DNA of 64,000 nucleotides from Halapricum desulfuricans (GTDB lineage Archaea > Halobacteriota > Halobacteria > Halobacteriales > Haloarculaceae), in NCBI RefSeq assembly GCF_017094465.1, contig NZ_CP064791.1, positions 124,001 through 188,000 of the forward strand. The letters run 5' to 3'. The position numbers and the translations under genes were made by a program. The first letter of the stretch is position 1; each line of letters opens with the position of its first letter. The notes under the pieces are model-generated. The model made no database searches and was not told the DNA's origin. It saw only the letters and a program-made list of their open reading frames with translations. Below are positions 61,367 to 64,000 of this stretch, one piece after another.

Positions 61367-61650
61367 TTATAGCACCGTGGGGGCCCAGGCGATGGATTAT
61401 CTTGCTCTGGTCAGCCCTATCAATCTTGCTCTCATTATCGTCGTCTAACGGAATGGGGTCACAGACCAGTTCTATGATATGGTCGTTCTTTCTCAATCTC
61501 AAGATAGTCGCCCCTTCACCCGACAAACCGATGAAAACACCGGGGAGTCGGTACGATAATCCATTCGAAGAGTCAACTTCAGCTCCGTCTTGGGACGCAT
61601 CAGAATGTTTGTCACCGGATAATAGGGTGTATCTTCGCTTCGGCGGTCAT
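61353..61650 (-). CDS. Small gene between the two helicases (apparent frameshift)
   Basis: A minus-strand frame of about 95 codons between the two helicase genes. It reads as a normal acidic haloarchaeal protein (GDKHSDASQDGAEVD, LPGVFIGLSGEGATIL, HIIELVCDPIPLDDDNE, KIIHRLGPHGAINEIL) and ends in TGA at 61353, overlapping the next helicase start by 14 bases. It has no ATG in frame. An ATG at 61650 overlaps the stop of the upstream helicase (ATGA) and begins MTAEAKIHP in another frame; one base fewer near 61625 would join them. So it is a frameshifted or mis-sequenced gene, or one that starts at TTG. Family unknown. Confidence 0.5.
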
Positions 61651-64000
61651 TCTGAACTCGACTCAGCTTGTTCATTGATCCGTGAAATCGCGCCTCTGGC
61701 TAATTTCTGTAACTCAGACTCGTTTATCACTTTGAGCCTCTCACTGTCCTCAGAGAGAGTCGTCTGATCCGCTGGTTGAGACTGCACGGTGACGACGATA
61801 CATTTAGCGACCTGATCTTTTTCTTGCGAAGAGCTGAGTAGTTCGAGATCTACGTCATCAATTTCGTTCTGGTAGAAAACTTTGACTGGATGAACCAGGC
61901 CGGATTTTGTTGCCAGCATATCGAAATAGCTGGTTCCCGAGTCAGTTTGGAGATTTTCGTAGCCGAGCAAGTCGAAAATCTCCCGAACCAATCGTCGCAA
62001 CACCTCATCCGATTCCCTATTCCGGAGGTACGATCGGAAATCCTTCTCCGAGTCGTGTACTTCTTCTCCGTAGAGTCTTGCTAAGGTCGGATACGTTTCC
62101 CTCGTACTTCGAGTCCGCGAGCGCTCTGAGACAGTGTCATCATCGGTTTCGGCTGTAGCATCGACACTATCTTTTCGTGACGAGCTCTTTGATTCTTGAT
62201 CGACCGAACTGCGACTGCTGTTTGACGTAGTTTTGTTCTCACTCTCTTCCGGATCACTGTCACCGACATCGGCCTTGATGCGTGCTGCGAAAGATGGGCC
62301 AATGTCATCGATCGACGATAGCTCTGATTGAGTTGCGAAGCGTATGTCTTCGATAGTCTCATAGCCTGCTTCTCGAAGCGCAATTGCTCGTGACGAATTG
62401 ACACCGCTAATCTCAGTGAGTTTCTCAGTATCAGCGTCTGTCCCTGAATTGGCGCTCGTTGGACTATCTAAGCTGTTCTCGCTCTTCGAATGCTCCCAGG
62501 CATACTCTTCCCACGAACCTAATATTTTGTCCGAGCCACGATTATCTGAGATTTCATCGTACAGTGCCCGCAAGTGATCGCTCTCGTTATCGTTTATTGT
62601 CCACTCGTATTGACCGGCCTCGTCAAGTTGTTCGATAAAGTCCGTACCCGTGTGTAACAGCTCATCGAACAACTTCTGGTCAACGGAGTCTGCTATCGAG
62701 AAGCCGGGTAACTTTTCGAATCGCGAGCCGAGTTCGCAGAACGAAGCTGCGTTCTCTATCAGCTTCTTTCCGTCTTCTCGGAATACCGCTGCATCTGGCG
62801 TTTTCGGTATTCCTACCACGTTGTAGAACATCGCGTGTTTTGGGTCATCAGAGCTTCGGAGAATCCGTCCGATTCGTTGGACGAGTTCCGGGTTGACACT
62901 CCCGGTCGCCATATTGATCGCGACTTCTGCGTTTTGCATATCGACTCCTTCTCCGAGAAGATCGCCGGTACCCAGAAGCACTGCCGATTCTCCCGGCTCA
63001 TCGAATTGGTCAACTATATCCCGCTGTTCTGTACTCTCCTGCTTGCGTGAGACTACGTATATGTGCTCAGTATTCCCGAGTTTCTCCGTGAGTCGAGTCT
63101 CTAACTCTTTGACTTGTGCATTGCTATCTGCCAGGACGACGACCTTCTCAGTCTTTATGTGATCGAGAACGATGTCTACGATCGCATCAAGCGACGGGGA
63201 GAGGTTCCAGTACTTCGTGCGCCGAGAGAACAACCGCGTGGTCAGGTTCCGGAACGGCTCGTCTCGTTGCTTGAGCTCGTTCCCTTTGGTAGTATGTGAG
63301 AATGTCCTGAAATCCTGGTAGGTCTCCAGCCGGCGGTCTGTTTCGATATCCAATCCCCCTCTCTCTAACCGCCTCCGGATATCTTCGAAGGATTCCTCTG
63401 CCCGTTTGGAGGCCTTCTCTAAATCCGAACTATCTCCATCGAACGGCGCGTATCGAACTTCCCAGTCAAACGATGGGATAACCCCGTGCTCTCTGGCCTC
63501 AGTGATAGTATATCGCTTCAGCTGCGGACCGATTCCATTTGAGAGGCGATCCTGAATTTTCGAACTCTCGCTTCCGGCGTCATCGACCGACCCAGACATT
63601 GCGAGGACGTCGCAATCAAACGCTTCGAGTAGCGTCCCCCATTCACTTCCCGTCGCGTAGTGGTGAGCTTCATCGAGGAGGACAAGATCGTAATCTAACC
63701 ACTCTTCGTTCACCAGAGATTGTGGTGTCCGGAAGTGAATTCGGCCCCAGGAGAGTTTAATATCGTCACTTCCGCTGGTCCGCTCTTCGGGGATATTCAG
63801 GTGGCGATCGAACTCTCTCCGCCACTGTTCCAGGATGAGGTCGTTGTGCGCTACGATAAGTACGTCTTCTCTGCCGCTGTTCGGCTCAAGGTTTGCTTCG
63901 ATGAGGCCTCGATCAGACGGATGAAGGTCGCCATATTTGAGAGCGATCGCACCCAGCCCGAGGACCGTCTTCCCCGTTGCAGTGGCCATATCGACATACC
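61647..64000 (-). CDS. SF2 helicase with HhH and nuclease-like C-terminus (5' end outside window)
   Basis: The frame is open to the window edge (reading DMATATGKT), so the N-terminus is missing. Motor motifs: MATATGKT (I), DEAHH (II), SGSVDD in place of SAT, then GTGDLLGEGVDM and QRIGRILRSSD (V and VI). About 480 residues on is a helix-hairpin-helix pair (ISGVNSSRAIALREAGYETIEDI, IDDIGPSFAARIKADV), then a Ser-rich linker, and a C-terminal domain (LGYENLQTDSGTSYFDMLATKSG...PVKVFYQN) like an Mrr-type PD-(D/E)XK fold with Asp and Lys in place. A SNF2/UvsW-like helicase in this position parallels DpdE or DISARM DrmD. Confidence 0.82.
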   Translation of the reverse strand, partial: YVDMATATGKTVLGLGAIALKYGDLHPSDRGLIEANLEPNSGREDVLIVAHNDLILEQWRREFDRHLNIPEERTSGSDDIKLSWGRIHFRTPQSLVNEEWLDYDLVLLDEAHHYATGSEWGTLLEAFDCDVLAMSGSVDDAGSESSKIQDRLSNGIGPQLKRYTITEAREHGVIPSFDWEVRYAPFDGDSSDLEKASKRAEESFEDIRRRLERGGLDIETDRRLETYQDFRTFSHTTKGNELKQRDEPFRNLTTRLFSRRTKYWNLSPSLDAIVDIVLDHIKTEKVVVLADSNAQVKELETRLTEKLGNTEHIYVVSRKQESTEQRDIVDQFDEPGESAVLLGTGDLLGEGVDMQNAEVAINMATGSVNPELVQRIGRILRSSDDPKHAMFYNVVGIPKTPDAAVFREDGKKLIENAASFCELGSRFEKLPGFSIADSVDQKLFDELLHTGTDFIEQLDEAGQYEWTINDNESDHLRALYDEISDNRGSDKILGSWEEYAWEHSKSENSLDSPTSANSGTDADTEKLTEISGVNSSRAIALREAGYETIEDIRFATQSELSSIDDIGPSFAARIKADVGDSDPEESENKTTSNSSRSSVDQESKSSSRKDSVDATAETDDDTVSERSRTRSTRETYPTLARLYGEEVHDSEKDFRSYLRNRESDEVLRRLVREIFDLLGYENLQTDSGTSYFDMLATKSGLVHPVKVFYQNEIDDVDLELLSSSQEKDQVAKCIVVTVQSQPADQTTLSEDSERLKVINESELQKLARGAISRINEQAESSSE

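Noticed and set aside
61402-61767. A 121-codon plus-strand frame near the helicases
   Set aside because: Opposite to the end of the SF2 helicase and to the small minus-strand gene, with Ser/Leu-rich shadow composition.

Overview
The window is chromosomal DNA from a halophilic archaeon (class Halobacteria). The evidence is very acidic proteins, GC-rich core genes, archaeal EF-1alpha and ribosomal protein S10, TATA-box promoters with leaderless starts, a type IV pilin with the haloarchaeal N-terminus, HalOD1 and DUF7344 proteins, and several TFB paralogues. I cannot name the genus from sequence alone.

Layout. (1) 1-5.2 kb is core chromosome: the 3' part of homoserine dehydrogenase, EF-1alpha, rpsJ, tRNA-Ala(CGC), a pilin and an amidohydrolase. 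(2) 5.2-20.8 kb is a mobile and accessory zone. It holds a tyrosine integrase next to tRNA-like repeats, and an AT-rich block with a beta-RFAP-synthase-like GHMP protein, a Ham1-like protein, a P-loop kinase, an orphan adenine methyltransferase and a membrane protein. A second integrase follows with a catalytically dead partner, then two large serine recombinases (one frameshifted), a TFB-like factor and a Cas4-like nuclease. (3) 20.9-31.1 kb is the heart of the window. A complete preQ0 pathway (queD-queE-folE-queC) is followed by a DUF6884 protein, a DNA-type tRNA-guanine transglycosylase (DpdA-like), a GHKL ATPase, an endonuclease/exonuclease/phosphatase-fold enzyme, and a second DpdA-like transglycosylase fused to an archaeosine-synthase-like domain. 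(4) 31.4-41.5 kb is cargo: two further TFB-like factors, an HNH nuclease, a PD-(D/E)XK nuclease, a VWA protein, an RPB9-like zinc ribbon, a soluble/membrane protein pair and several unknowns. (5) 41.6-64 kb is a very large predicted restriction or defence module. A giant helicase comes first, then a tightly overlapping operon (unknown, DpdG-like, DpdH-like ATPase, coiled coil, unknown, PIN nuclease), a GmrSD-like type IV restriction enzyme split by a frameshift, and on the opposite strand a PLD-domain protein, a DpdJ-like helicase, a small overlooked gene and an SF2 helicase that runs off the window.

Interpretation. The simplest reading is an archaeal relative of the Dpd system, which replaces guanine in DNA with 7-deazaguanine derivatives and degrades unmodified DNA. 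FolE, QueD, QueE and QueC would make preQ0; the two DpdA-like enzymes would insert it into DNA; the ArcS-like fusion could convert it to deoxyarchaeosine. The helicase, ATPase, PLD and PIN genes would be the restriction arm. The family assignments for the preQ0 and transglycosylase genes are strong. The Dpd names for the restriction-arm genes are inferred from size, domain type and context.

Two genes are broken at G/C homopolymer tracts (serine recombinase at 19074-19081, GmrSD at 55847-55852), and a third small gene (61353-61650) also seems to need a frameshift. Sequencing error, real decay and phase variation cannot be told apart from one sequence.
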